NCBI GenBank assembly: GCA_041747855.1
Contig: JBGTEJ010000077.1
Location: 1-36,871 of the forward strand
Direction of reading: 5' to 3'
Source: ZC4RG35 sp041747855
GTDB taxonomy: Bacteria > Actinomycetota > Acidimicrobiia > Spongiisociales > ZC4RG35
DNA length: 36,871 bases
Both the position numbers and the translations under genes were made by a program. The notes under the pieces were generated by a model, which saw only the letters and a list, made by a program, of their open reading frames with translations, was not told where the DNA came from and did no database searches. Below are positions 17,075 through 24,880 of the stretch, piece by piece (positions within the stretch are counted from its first letter, which is position 1; every line of letters starts with the position of its first letter).

Positions 17075-18084
17075 GGGGTTCCCCGGATTTCAGCTTTCGG
17101 CTCGGGGGTGGATTCGAGGACCTCCTCGATGATGGTGTCGGCGCGTACACCTTCGGTGATCGCTTCGAAGCCGAGTACCAAACGGTGTCTGAGGGCAGCC
17201 GGAGCAGCCCATCTGATGTCGTCGGCGCTCACATGGGGTCGTCCGTCGACCAGGGCGGCGGCCGTGGCGGCGAGCACGATCGCCTGACCACCACGTGGTG
17301 AAGCCCCCCATCGGACATACTTGGTCACTGACGGAGAGGCGGAGTCACCCTGAGGGTGCGTTGCGGCGATCAAAAGGGCGACATATCTGAGGAGATGACC
17401 GGCGATGGGGAGCTTTGGTGTGGTGGCGATCATTGCCTCGACCTGCTCGATGTTGGCCACGACCGGAATCTCGGGGGCCGAACCTGTCGTGGTGCGTCGG
17501 AGTATCTCTTCGAGGACTTCGGCGGTGGGGGGATTGACATTCACCTTGAAGAGGAAACGGTCTAGCTGAGCTTCAGGCAGCGGATAGGTCCCCTCGAGCT
17601 CGATGGGGTTCTGGGTAGCGAGCACCAGGAAAGGACGTGGGAGGGGTCGGGTCACCCCACCGACGGTGACTTGACGTTCCTGCATCGATTCGAGGAGAGC
17701 GGCCTGGGTCTTTGGTGTCGCCCGGTTGATCTCGTCGGCAAGCAGGAAGTTGGTGAAGACCGGCCCGGGTCGGTACTGGAATCGCCGGTGCCCTTGATCG
17801 TCCTCCTCCAGTACCTGGGTCCCGACTATGTCGGCGGGCATGAGATCAGGGGTGAACTGGACTCTTGCAAAGTCCACGCTGATCGCGGTGGCGAACGCCT
17901 TGACCAATTCAGTCTTTCCCAGACCGGGAACACCTTCGAGCAGGACATGTCCCTCGGCGAGGAGTCCGATCAGGATCTGACGGATGAGATCTGGCTGACC
18001 GGCGATTCGGACACCCACGGCCCTTTCTATGGCGGAGGCGGTCGAGGCGTAGTTGTCGAGATCTTGGACCTGAAGCAAGGTCAC
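17071..18084 (-). CDS. MoxR-family AAA+ ATPase
   Basis: A 337-aa AAA+ ATPase. Walker A is GVPGLGKT (residues 51-58), Walker B is LLADEIN with Asp117/Glu118, sensor 1 is ATQNPIELEGTYPLPEAQ, and the lid follows. These are hallmark sequences of the MoxR group, whose members act as chaperones that insert metals or mature VWA-containing complexes. It lies 1 nt after the coiled-coil gene and overlaps the DUF58 gene. The start is GTG. Substrates cannot be named; the neighbours (DUF58 and the triple-VWA membrane protein) are the likely partners. Confidence 0.95.
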   Translation of the reverse strand: MTLLQVQDLDNYASTASAIERAVGVRIAGQPDLIRQILIGLLAEGHVLLEGVPGLGKTELVKAFATAISVDFARVQFTPDLMPADIVGTQVLEEDDQGHRRFQYRPGPVFTNFLLADEINRATPKTQAALLESMQERQVTVGGVTRPLPRPFLVLATQNPIELEGTYPLPEAQLDRFLFKVNVNPPTAEVLEEILRRTTTGSAPEIPVVANIEQVEAMIATTPKLPIAGHLLRYVALLIAATHPQGDSASPSVTKYVRWGASPRGGQAIVLAATAAALVDGRPHVSADDIRWAAPAALRHRLVLGFEAITEGVRADTIIEEVLESTPEPKAEIRGTP

Positions 18085-18085
18085 T

Positions 18086-19681
18086 TCAGCGAACCTCGTT
18101 GGCCAGACGATCGAAGTAGCTGCGGACTATTCCCCGCATCGACGGGGGGAGACGCAGTCGTGACATCGCACTCTGTGCCTCTCTCATGTACTCGGAGATC
18201 ATCCGGGAACGGGCGGTGATGGCCTCGCCGACATTGGTGTTCCCATCGCCGATGCCGACGGTCTCACCCTCACCGCTGCCACCTCCGATGCCCACCCGGA
18301 TCTGTTCGGAGACGAGTCCCGGATCGATGGGAGCGTAGAAGTCGAGATGGTCCCACTCGCTCGGGTCGTGGTCTTGTGTTGCGCTACCACCGATGTTGCC
18401 GTTCCCGGTGCCGCCGTCCGTCGGGTTCCCGGAGCTGGTTCCACCGCCCCCACCGCTGGGATTGCCACCGACCTGACCGGTTCCGCCTTGACCCTGGCCT
18501 TCGCCATTGCCTTGGCCTTCACCCTCGCCTTCACCTTCCCCCTCGCCTTCGCCTTCGCCTTCGCCTTCGCCCTCACCTTCACCCTCACCTTCACCGCTCT
18601 GACCCGAGAGACGACCCTCCACCTGCTCGAGCGCCCCTTTGGTCTCGGTGACAGTCTGCTGTGACCGTGCTCTGTCGAGACCGCTGCGCTGTTCTGAAGC
18701 GGCCTGATCCAAGGCATCCGAAGCCTCTCCGATATCTCCGCTCTCCAACGCGTCTGCCGCTCGGCGGAGACTGTCAGCCAGGTCCGGGTTCCCGCCCGAT
18801 TGTGAGTCGGCGAGATTCCGTAGTCTTTGTGCAAGTGCAGCCCGGTCACCCGCGGTGAGATTGTCGAGTTGGTCCGCAGTCTCCTCGAATTGGGAAGCGG
18901 CATCGCCAGTGAGACCGGGTTGGAGTGGTCGGAGTGCGAGGTCCTGGGCGAGTCCCTGGGCGGCCAGCTTCTCCTGTTGGAAGTTCGGGTTCAGACGGCT
19001 GTCGAGTCCCGCCTGTGTCCTGTCGAGAGCCTCCAGGGCGTCCTCGATCGAACGTGACTCCCGAATCTCGTTGGCCAGACGGCGTAGTTGCTCTGCGATC
19101 TCCTCCGCATCCTCAGTCTCGGACTCGGCGATTTCCTCAGCGAGCTCCTCGATCGTTTCAGCTTCCTTCTCGAGGGCGCGCTGCATATCACTGGAGAAGG
19201 CGGGGGTGCCACCTAGGGGTGGAAGGAGACCGATGATCAGGGCCAGGGCGGCGGCGGCACCGAGACGAACCAGTTTCCTCGGTTGCGGTGAGATCGGGAT
19301 CGCCTTTGACGGTTGAGTCGAAGCTGCGATCGCATCGGCCCTGGTTTGGATCTCGTCGTGGATCTCGTTGTCGGAGTCCCGGAACTCGAGTGCGGTGGTC
19401 AACGCGTCGCCGACTTTCAAGCCACGCTCCGCGGCTCGGGAAGCCTGCCAGTCGCTGATCCGGAAGGTATAGGCCCTGACCAGGATGACTGCGAGGGTCA
19501 TGCCGGCCAGAAGGAGTGAAGACAGAAGGGCCCTGTCAAACGGGGTGAGCCATTGAGCGAGGAACAAGAGGACTATTCCCGTCCCTAAGTAAGGGGCCAC
19601 CATCTGCAGGGTGGCGACCAACCACGAGAGACGTATCCGGGACCGGATGCGATGAAGAAACTTCTTGCGTAACTCGCTCAT
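18086..19681 (-). CDS. Membrane-anchored coiled-coil protein with Gly-Glu repeat, first gene of MoxR cluster
   Basis: A 531-aa protein. Three hydrophobic segments lie in the first 160 residues (about 20-45, 50-72 and 137-155). A long Glu/Ala/Arg-rich helical region, probably coiled coil, spans about 165-360. A Gly-Glu/Gly-Gln low-complexity run follows, then a Gly-rich linker and a conserved-looking C-terminal module (YMREAQSAMSRLRLPPSMRG, then a Ser-Tyr-Phe-Asp-Arg-Leu stretch). Large proteins of this plan (DUF4175-like in other phyla) accompany MoxR operons. No enzyme motif is seen. ATG is supported by GGAGGGAG about 9 nt upstream, one of the few clear Shine-Dalgarno sites here. It probably sets the start of the 19681-to-11880 operon. 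Confidence 0.75.
   Translation of the reverse strand: MSELRKKFLHRIRSRIRLSWLVATLQMVAPYLGTGIVLLFLAQWLTPFDRALLSSLLLAGMTLAVILVRAYTFRISDWQASRAAERGLKVGDALTTALEFRDSDNEIHDEIQTRADAIAASTQPSKAIPISPQPRKLVRLGAAAALALIIGLLPPLGGTPAFSSDMQRALEKEAETIEELAEEIAESETEDAEEIAEQLRRLANEIRESRSIEDALEALDRTQAGLDSRLNPNFQQEKLAAQGLAQDLALRPLQPGLTGDAASQFEETADQLDNLTAGDRAALAQRLRNLADSQSGGNPDLADSLRRAADALESGDIGEASDALDQAASEQRSGLDRARSQQTVTETKGALEQVEGRLSGQSGEGEGEGEGEGEGEGEGEGEGEGEGEGQGNGEGQGQGGTGQVGGNPSGGGGGTSSGNPTDGGTGNGNIGGSATQDHDPSEWDHLDFYAPIDPGLVSEQIRVGIGGGSGEGETVGIGDGNTNVGEAITARSRMISEYMREAQSAMSRLRLPPSMRGIVRSYFDRLANEVR
18482..18595 (-). repeat. Hexanucleotide repeat encoding Gly-Glu/Gly-Gln
   Basis: An in-frame 6-bp period (GGNGAR on the coding strand) encodes 13 consecutive Gly-Glu pairs at 18518-18595, then a looser Gly-Gln/Asn/Glu stretch to 18482. 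The near-identical units make a tract prone to slippage by whole units, which would change linker length without shifting frame. Confidence 0.9.
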
Positions 19682-19774
19682 TTGTTCACTCCCTCCGCTT
19701 TTGACGCACCGGAAGCGGAAGCGGTTCCGGATTTGGGAGTCATGATCGCGAGTTAAGCAGCGGGCCGGGCATAG

Positions 19775-20755
19775 TCAGGGCAGGTAGATGACCCGGTCAT
19801 CCCTTTCCTGTTGTCGGATCCGACCTTTGATGGTCAAGTGCTCGAGGTGCGATAGGGTCTCCAGGAAGGCCAGGCGGGATTGGAGGGCGTCCAGGTTGGG
19901 TCTGAAGGACTTCAACATCACCTCCCAGCCGGTGCTCTCGCCGTTTCTCACCAAATCAGCCATGTCGAGAAGTCGGCGATCGTGATGAAGGAGGATCTGT
20001 CGGGCTCGTTCGTCACCCCGGCCCATCAGCTCACCGTGGGCCGGGTAGGTGACCGTGAGCCCGAGTGCGATCAGACGTTGCAAGCCTTCCAGGTATTCAC
20101 CAAGGGCGTCGCTCCCGTCGAAGTCGTACATGATCACGGGCGAGATACGAGGTAACACGTTGTCACCGGAGAACAGGGTCCCGGTACGGGTGTCGCGAAG
20201 ACAGATGTGGGACCGGTCATGACCAGGGGTGTGGAGGACCTCCAGGGATCGGTCATGGCCGAGGTCGATCAGGTCGCCGTCGGCGACGGTGTGGTCGGGT
20301 GGATCGATCAGGGGCATGTAGTCGGCCCGCTGCCCGGGTGTCGCCGCCGCGATGACCGCGTCGGGTACTCCGTGGGAGCGTGCCACGCGGCGAAGTCTGC
20401 GGAAGAAGCCAGGGGTGTCGTTGTACTCGGACACACGGGTCGCGGCCGTGTCGTGCATCACGAAGCGACATCCCCACTCGCGGACCAGACGTGTCGACAT
20501 CCCGACATGGTCGGGATGGAGGTGTGAGACCAGGAGGGTGTGCACCGATGACTCGTCCAGGCCGAGGAGCTCGAATCCGTCGCGAATCGCCTGACGCCCC
20601 TCCTCCCAGTCGGTTCCGCAGTCGATCAGAAGAAGCCCGTCGGAGGTCTCGATCGCATAGATATTGACCCAGGCAGGGGACTTGAACGGCAGTGGAGCCG
20701 GGATCATGTGGATCCCATTGCCCAGAGTCTGGGGGGCGGGGATGTTCAACGTCAT
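19775..20755 (-). CDS. Metallo-beta-lactamase fold hydrolase
   Basis: A 326-aa zinc hydrolase. The metal-binding signature HLHPDH sits near residues 79-84, with a downstream GHDRSHICL histidine and FSGDNVLP aspartate completing the site. Residues about 245-326 form a C-terminal winged-helix-like tail, as in the LACTB2/glyoxalase-II-like subgroup. Such proteins hydrolyse varied thioesters or nucleic acids; the substrate is not predictable. The start ATG is 11 nt from a perfect 13-bp hairpin. A 93-nt gap separates its stop from the downstream MoxR cluster, so it may be transcribed separately. Confidence 0.85.
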   Translation of the reverse strand: MTLNIPAPQTLGNGIHMIPAPLPFKSPAWVNIYAIETSDGLLLIDCGTDWEEGRQAIRDGFELLGLDESSVHTLLVSHLHPDHVGMSTRLVREWGCRFVMHDTAATRVSEYNDTPGFFRRLRRVARSHGVPDAVIAAATPGQRADYMPLIDPPDHTVADGDLIDLGHDRSLEVLHTPGHDRSHICLRDTRTGTLFSGDNVLPRISPVIMYDFDGSDALGEYLEGLQRLIALGLTVTYPAHGELMGRGDERARQILLHHDRRLLDMADLVRNGESTGWEVMLKSFRPNLDALQSRLAFLETLSHLEHLTIKGRIRQQERDDRVIYLP

Positions 20756-20766
20756 CCGGAAATAGG

Positions 20767-20796
20767 TTAGGGGTGCGGTGTAGACCGCACCCCTAA
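20767..20796 (-). terminator. Perfect 13-bp inverted repeat between glsB-like and MBL genes
   Basis: TTAGGGGTGCGGT and its exact complement ACCGCACCCCTAA flank a 4-nt loop. On the minus strand it follows the GlsB-like stop and ends 11 nt before the MBL start. No U-tract follows on either strand, so it is either a U-less terminator or a leader hairpin limiting read-through into the MBL gene. Which of these applies is not resolved. Confidence 0.6.
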
Positions 20797-20812
20797 CGAG
20801 ATTCGAGGTCTT

Positions 20813-21073
20813 CTAGGACCGGCGCGACCTGAGCATGACGAACAGGTACACGAAGAGGGCGCCAACACCCACCCGGACGAACCAGCGCAGCCAGTCGACC
20901 CCCGATGTCACACCTCCACCCATTGCCCCGTAGAGCAGGTCACCGACTACTGCGCCGGCGATACCGAGCAGGATGGTGACCAGGATCGAGATGTCCTGCC
21001 TCCCGGGTAGAACCATTCGGGCCAGGGCACCCACGACTGCGCCTGCGATAATCGCGTACAGAATTTCTGTCAT
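20813..21073 (-). CDS. GlsB/YeaQ/YmgE family small membrane protein
   Basis: An 86-aa protein with three hydrophobic segments and the family's glycine-rich pattern: IIAGAVVGALARMVLPG at the N-terminus and LLGIAGAVVGDLLYG in the middle. These small proteins are called transglycosylase-associated in databases, often stress-induced, with unknown molecular function. The C-terminal 30 residues form an extra hydrophobic stretch ending in RSRRS. The start ATG has a strong AAGGAGG Shine-Dalgarno 4 nt upstream. The gene lies behind a set of competing hairpins downstream of the dodecin-like gene. Confidence 0.88.
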   Translation of the reverse strand: MTEILYAIIAGAVVGALARMVLPGRQDISILVTILLGIAGAVVGDLLYGAMGGGVTSGVDWLRWFVRVGVGALFVYLFVMLRSRRS

Positions 21074-21107
21074 CTTTCCTCCTTGTTCGGCGGTATGCCG
21101 TTCTTGT

Positions 21108-21147
21108 CCGGCAATCTGCCGGTTGTTAGACCGGCTAGACGCCGGTC
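21108..21147 (-). terminator. Overlapping mutually exclusive hairpins between dodecin-like and glsB-like genes
   Basis: Three hairpins share segments: CCGGC(21108-21112)/GCCGG(21118-21122), GCCGGT(21118-21123)/ACCGGC(21130-21135), and GACCGGC(21129-21135)/GCCGGTC(21141-21147). Each middle segment can pair with either neighbour, so the structures compete. This could be a terminator for the dodecin-like gene or an attenuator for the glsB-like gene. No U-tract is seen. Confidence 0.4.
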
Positions 21148-21166
21148 ACGTTTCATTTTTGGTGCT

Positions 21167-21388
21167 TCAGTGTTCGACCGGGTCCTTGATCCCGAAGGTG
21201 ATGTCGAGAGTGACACTGAAAACCGTGGGCGCTCCGGACGGGTCGACTTCACCACCGACCTTTACGATCTTGAAGCTCTGGATGTCGTGAACGGTCGAAG
21301 CGGCTCGGGCGAGGACGGTCCTGACCGCGTCCTCAATCGACCCTGAGGCTTTTCCGGAGAGTCTGATGACCTTGGTGATGGATGACAT
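21167..21388 (-). CDS. Dodecin-like protein lacking the flavin-binding Trp and Gln
   Basis: A 73-aa protein with the dodecin plan: strand-helix-strand-strand, opening SSITKVIRLSGKASGSIEDA and closing FSVTLDITFGI. True flavin dodecins form dodecamers that stack flavin pairs between Trp residues (the WF of LxWFEV) and hold them with a Gln (YQVxL). Here those positions read QSFKI and FSVTL, so both ligand residues appear to be Ser. The family assignment is good; flavin binding is doubtful and some other ligand or role is likely. The gene is upstream of glsB-like on the same strand and divergent from dnaE2. Confidence 0.85.
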   Translation of the reverse strand: MSSITKVIRLSGKASGSIEDAVRTVLARAASTVHDIQSFKIVKVGGEVDPSGAPTVFSVTLDITFGIKDPVEH

Positions 21389-21436
21389 GCCGCTGGACAG
21401 TACCCCGATGGACCCTTGTCGTAAACGGGTGGGTTG

Positions 21437-21463
21437 AGAAAAGGGCCGTGCTGCGGACGGCCC
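21437..21463 (-). terminator. Hairpin with T-tract reading toward the dodecin-like gene
   Basis: GGGCCGT (21443-21449) pairs with ACGGCCC (21457-21463) over a 7-nt loop. Read on the minus strand the stem is followed directly by TTTTCT, the form of an intrinsic terminator. It lies 50-75 nt upstream of the dodecin-like start, so it would either stop antisense transcripts from dnaE2 or act as a leader attenuator. Confidence 0.5.
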
Positions 21464-21494
21464 CCCTTGACCTCACTTTCGCTTCGGGTCGGTC

Positions 21495-21512
21495 TCCCCA
21501 TAAACATGGGGA
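21495..21512. promoter_or_regulatory. 18-bp palindrome in dnaE2 promoter region
   Basis: TCCCCAT-AAAC-ATGGGGA is a perfect 7-bp inverted repeat with a 4-bp centre, 8 bp before the LexA box. It touches a possible -10 (GACAAT, 21511-21516). It may be an operator for a second regulator; no known motif is claimed. Confidence 0.4.
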
Positions 21513-21519
21513 CAATCAG

Positions 21520-21535
21520 GCGAACATATGTTCGA
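21520..21535. promoter_or_regulatory. LexA (SOS) box at dnaE2
   Basis: GCGAACATATGTTCGA has a perfect CGAAC-N4-GTTCG core. It contains the ATG at 21528, the first in-frame start of dnaE2. dnaE2 is a classic LexA target in actinobacteria, which supports function. The 13-base core is identical to the box at 4101-4113. Confidence 0.88.
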
Positions 21536-24500
21536 CTATGGTGTGTCCATGTCGGGCTATGCCGAGCTGCACTGTCACACCAACTTCTCCTTCCTAGACG
21601 GTGCCTCGCATCCGGAGGCTCTCGTCGAAGGCGCTGTAGATCTCGGGTATACCGCACTGGCGGTCACCGACCACAACGGGTTCTACGGCGTTTCCCGGTT
21701 CTGGCAGGCAGCCCGTCAGATCGGTCTCCCCGCCATATACGGGGTCGAGATCGGATTCGAGGAGAGACCGGGGGGACCTGTCGACCCACTGACGGTGGCC
21801 GAGGAGTGGGACCGGCGAAGACACGCTCGAAGCAGCGGGGCCCAGGGGAGACTGCGTCGTGGCAGGAGTGTCCGGTCCCATGGGGTCAAACCCGTAAAAC
21901 CGGACACCGACCATCTCGTCCTGCTGGCGGGTTCACCCGACGGATACCGGGCACTGTCCCAACTGGTGACCAGAGGGCAGATGCGGGGAGAGAAAGACCG
22001 ACCGATCTACATGTGGGATGACCTTTCCGAGGCGGCGTCCTGTCGTGACGTCCATGTCCTCACCGGTTGTCACGCCGGAGCTGTCCCCAGGGCGGCGGCC
22101 GCTTCCGACCTGACCGCGGTGGTCCGGGAGGTTTCACGACTCAGGGAGATGTTCGGTCAGCGTCTCCATCTAGAGCTGTGGCATCACGGGATGCCGGAGG
22201 ATGATCCCAGGAACGATCTGATGTGGGAGGTGGCGGGCCAACTCGGCGTCTCAACGGTGGCCACCAACCAGGTCCACTATCGGCATCGATCCGACGCCTA
22301 TCTCTCCGAAGTGCTGGCCGCCATCGGAGGGCGTCGCACCCTGAAGACAGCAGATGGGTTCCGTCCCGCGACCGACGAGAGATATCTGAAGCATCCGGCC
22401 GAGATGGAGATCCGGTTCACCCGTTATCCGGGGGCGGTGGCCAGGGCGGGCGAGCTGGGGGATAGGTTGGCCTTCGACCTCGGGTTGGTCGCCCCGGGTC
22501 TCCCCGACTTCCCCATGCCCGGGCATTTCACCGACGAGATGGCCTATCTCCGACATCTCACCTGGGAAGGTGCGGCCACCGTTTACCCGGGCAGTGACGA
22601 CGGCATCGAGCCATTGGCACGTCGACGACTCGACCACGAGCTGGCGATAGTCGAGCGGCTCGGCTTCGCCGGGTACTTCCTGGTGGTGAAGGACTTGATG
22701 GACTTCGCCCGTGACCAGGGGATCTACTGCCAGATAAGGGGCTCCGGGGCGGACTCGGCGGTGTGCCGCTGCATCGGGTTGACCCGGGTCGATCCGATCC
22801 GGCTCCAGCTGCCTTTCGAACGTTTCCTCTCCGAGGAGCGGGGCCGGCCCCCGGACATCGATGTCGACTTCGAGGCCGACCGTCGTGAAGAGGTCATCCA
22901 GTACTGCTACCGCCGCTACGGGAGGGAGCGGGCCGCCATGGTGGCCAATGTGATCACCTACCGGGCGCGTTCGGTGTTGAGGGATGTGGCCAAGACATTC
23001 GGGTTCACGCAATCTCAGGTCGACGGGTTGACCAAGTACGTGGACACCCGTGATCCGGGGAAGCTCGCCAAGATGGAGACCTCTCTCCCTGAGGGGATGA
23101 CCGCCGACATGATCTACGACGTGTGCTGGCGACTGGATGGGTTTCCCCGTCATCTCGGCATCCACTCGGGTGGGATGGTCATCGCCGATCGTCCGCTGTG
23201 GCATGTGGTCCCCGTCGAGTGGGGGCGGTTGGACGGTCGCACCGTAATCCAGTGGGACAAGGACGACTCGGCCGCGGTGGGGATCGTCAAGTTCGACCTC
23301 CTCGGTCTGGGGATGCTCAACGCGCTCCATCTGGCGGTGGATCTGATCGAGGACACCCACGGTGTGGAGATCGACCTGGCCAGGATCCCCCAGGAGCCTC
23401 TCATCTACGACTCGATCACCCGGGCGGACACTGTCGGCCTGTTCCAGATCGAGTCGAGGGCGCAGATGGCCACCTTGCCCAAGATGAAGCCGAAGACCTT
23501 CTACGACCTCGCCGTCGAGGTCGCCCTGATCCGCCCCGGCCCGATCCAGGGGCAGTCGGTCCATCCCTACCTGCGGAGACGCAACGGCGAGGAGCCCGTG
23601 GTCTTCCCGCATCCCCTCACCGAGCCGATCCTGACCAAGACCCTCGGGGTCCCCATCTTCCAGGAGCAGTTGATGGAACTGGCACGGGTATGCGCCGGGT
23701 TCGACGGGTCGCAGGCCGACCGTCTCCGACAGGCGATGACCCACAAGAGGTCGGAGGAGGCCATGGCACGTCTCCGTGAGGAGGTGTACGCCGGGATGGC
23801 GGGCAACGGACTGGTCGGTGCCGCCGCCGACGAGATCTGGACCAAGCTCCAGGGCTTCTCCAGCTTCGGTTTCCCGGAGAGCCACTCGGTCAGCTTCGCC
23901 TACATCGTCTACATGTCGTCCTGGTTGCGCTACCACTATCCGGCGGAGTATCTCGCGGGTCTCCTCAACGCCCAACCGATGGGTTTCTACCACCCGAACA
24001 GCCTGGTCCAGGATGCTTTACGCCACGGGGTGGTGGTGCTGGCCCCGGACATCAACACATCGTGGCATGACTGCACCATCGAGCCCTGGTCGGCCGACCC
24101 CGACGACGTGGTCGGCTATCTGGGGCATAGCTGGAGACGGGGAAGGGGCCATGTCGACGACCCGGTGCGATCTGCCGTGGCGGTCAGACTGGGTCTGCGG
24201 TATGTGAGGAACCTGGGGGAGAGGGAGATCACCCGTATCGAGGCGGCGAGGGTCCTCGGGGGAGAGTTCAATGGACCCGAAGACCTGGCGTTCCGGACCG
24301 GGTTGGGTGTCGAGGCATTGGAGGGCCTGGCCGCGTCAGGCGCCCTGGAGTCGCTGGGCCTGGGTCGTCGTGAAGGGATGTGGGCGGCCGGGGCCCTCGC
24401 CGAGATAGACCCGGAGCGACTGGCATTGTCACCCGGGGTCGTGGCGCCGGACCTGCCACGGATGTCGACCGAGGAGGAACATCGAGCCGACCTATGGGCG

Positions 24501-24866
24501 ACAGGTGTCTCGTCTGTGCATCCGATGAGCTTTGTCAGGGAGCGGCTCCCCGGATGTCTCACCGCGGCAGAGGCCCTCGAAGTGAGACGGAACCGACCGC
24601 GTGTGGAGGTGGCCGGGGTCATCACCCATCGTCAACGTCCGGCCACCGCACGTGGTGTCCGTTTCCTCAACCTGGAGGATGAGACGGGTCTGCTCAATGT
24701 GGTGGTCCTGCCTGAAGTGTGGGACAGGAACTGGGAGGTGGTCAGAAAGAGTCCGGCTGTGGTCGTCCATGGAGCCATCGAGTTCTACGACGGGGTCACC
24801 AACATCGTGGCGCGCCGCTTTGAGTCGCTGGGGATACAGACGGTTCGATCGCGTGACTTCAGGTAG
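21528..24866 (+). CDS. dnaE2: Error-prone DNA polymerase DnaE2
   Basis: A 1112-aa C-family DNA polymerase for damage-induced translesion synthesis. The N-terminal PHP domain opens with YAELHCHTNFSFLDGASHPE. The catalytic palm has GSGADSAVCRCIG (residues about 405-417) and PDIDVDFE with the catalytic Asp pair near residue 445. The C-terminal OB fold includes VAGVITHRQRPATARGVRF. Length and motifs fit DnaE2 rather than replicative DnaE1. ATG 21528 lies inside the LexA box; ATG 21549 (SGYAELHC) is an alternative that fits the family N-terminus equally well. The usual partners imuA' and imuB are not in the window. The stop is 13 nt from the convergent neighbour. Confidence 0.95.
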   Translation: MFDYGVSMSGYAELHCHTNFSFLDGASHPEALVEGAVDLGYTALAVTDHNGFYGVSRFWQAARQIGLPAIYGVEIGFEERPGGPVDPLTVAEEWDRRRHARSSGAQGRLRRGRSVRSHGVKPVKPDTDHLVLLAGSPDGYRALSQLVTRGQMRGEKDRPIYMWDDLSEAASCRDVHVLTGCHAGAVPRAAAASDLTAVVREVSRLREMFGQRLHLELWHHGMPEDDPRNDLMWEVAGQLGVSTVATNQVHYRHRSDAYLSEVLAAIGGRRTLKTADGFRPATDERYLKHPAEMEIRFTRYPGAVARAGELGDRLAFDLGLVAPGLPDFPMPGHFTDEMAYLRHLTWEGAATVYPGSDDGIEPLARRRLDHELAIVERLGFAGYFLVVKDLMDFARDQGIYCQIRGSGADSAVCRCIGLTRVDPIRLQLPFERFLSEERGRPPDIDVDFEADRREEVIQYCYRRYGRERAAMVANVITYRARSVLRDVAKTFGFTQSQVDGLTKYVDTRDPGKLAKMETSLPEGMTADMIYDVCWRLDGFPRHLGIHSGGMVIADRPLWHVVPVEWGRLDGRTVIQWDKDDSAAVGIVKFDLLGLGMLNALHLAVDLIEDTHGVEIDLARIPQEPLIYDSITRADTVGLFQIESRAQMATLPKMKPKTFYDLAVEVALIRPGPIQGQSVHPYLRRRNGEEPVVFPHPLTEPILTKTLGVPIFQEQLMELARVCAGFDGSQADRLRQAMTHKRSEEAMARLREEVYAGMAGNGLVGAAADEIWTKLQGFSSFGFPESHSVSFAYIVYMSSWLRYHYPAEYLAGLLNAQPMGFYHPNSLVQDALRHGVVVLAPDINTSWHDCTIEPWSADPDDVVGYLGHSWRRGRGHVDDPVRSAVAVRLGLRYVRNLGEREITRIEAARVLGGEFNGPEDLAFRTGLGVEALEGLAASGALESLGLGRREGMWAAGALAEIDPERLALSPGVVAPDLPRMSTEEEHRADLWATGVSSVHPMSFVRERLPGCLTAAEALEVRRNRPRVEVAGVITHRQRPATARGVRFLNLEDETGLLNVVVLPEVWDRNWEVVRKSPAVVVHGAIEFYDGVTNIVARRFESLGIQTVRSRDFR

Positions 24867-24880
24867 GCGACGTTTCGCCT
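24865..24880. terminator. Small hairpin between convergent dnaE2 and transglycosylase genes
   Basis: AGGCGA and TCGCCT pair over a CGTT loop, spanning the 13-nt gap and touching both stop codons. It is symmetric, so it could serve both strands. The stem is only 6 bp with no U-tract, so support is weak. Confidence 0.3.

Noticed and set aside
18347..18664. Plus-strand open frame with Leu/Ala/Phe/Thr repeats resembling a membrane protein
   Set aside because: It is the antisense reading of the Gly-Glu repeat; the hydrophobicity is a by-product of the hexanucleotide tract.
21389..21436. Possible DosR-like half site (GGGGTACTGTCC on the minus strand) before the dodecin-like gene
   Set aside because: The spacing is one base short and the ACTWWAGT centre is missing.
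22251..23993. 580-aa minus-strand open frame inside dnaE2
   Set aside because: It is a shadow frame with Gly/Arg/Val/Leu/Asp-biased composition opposite conserved polymerase motifs.
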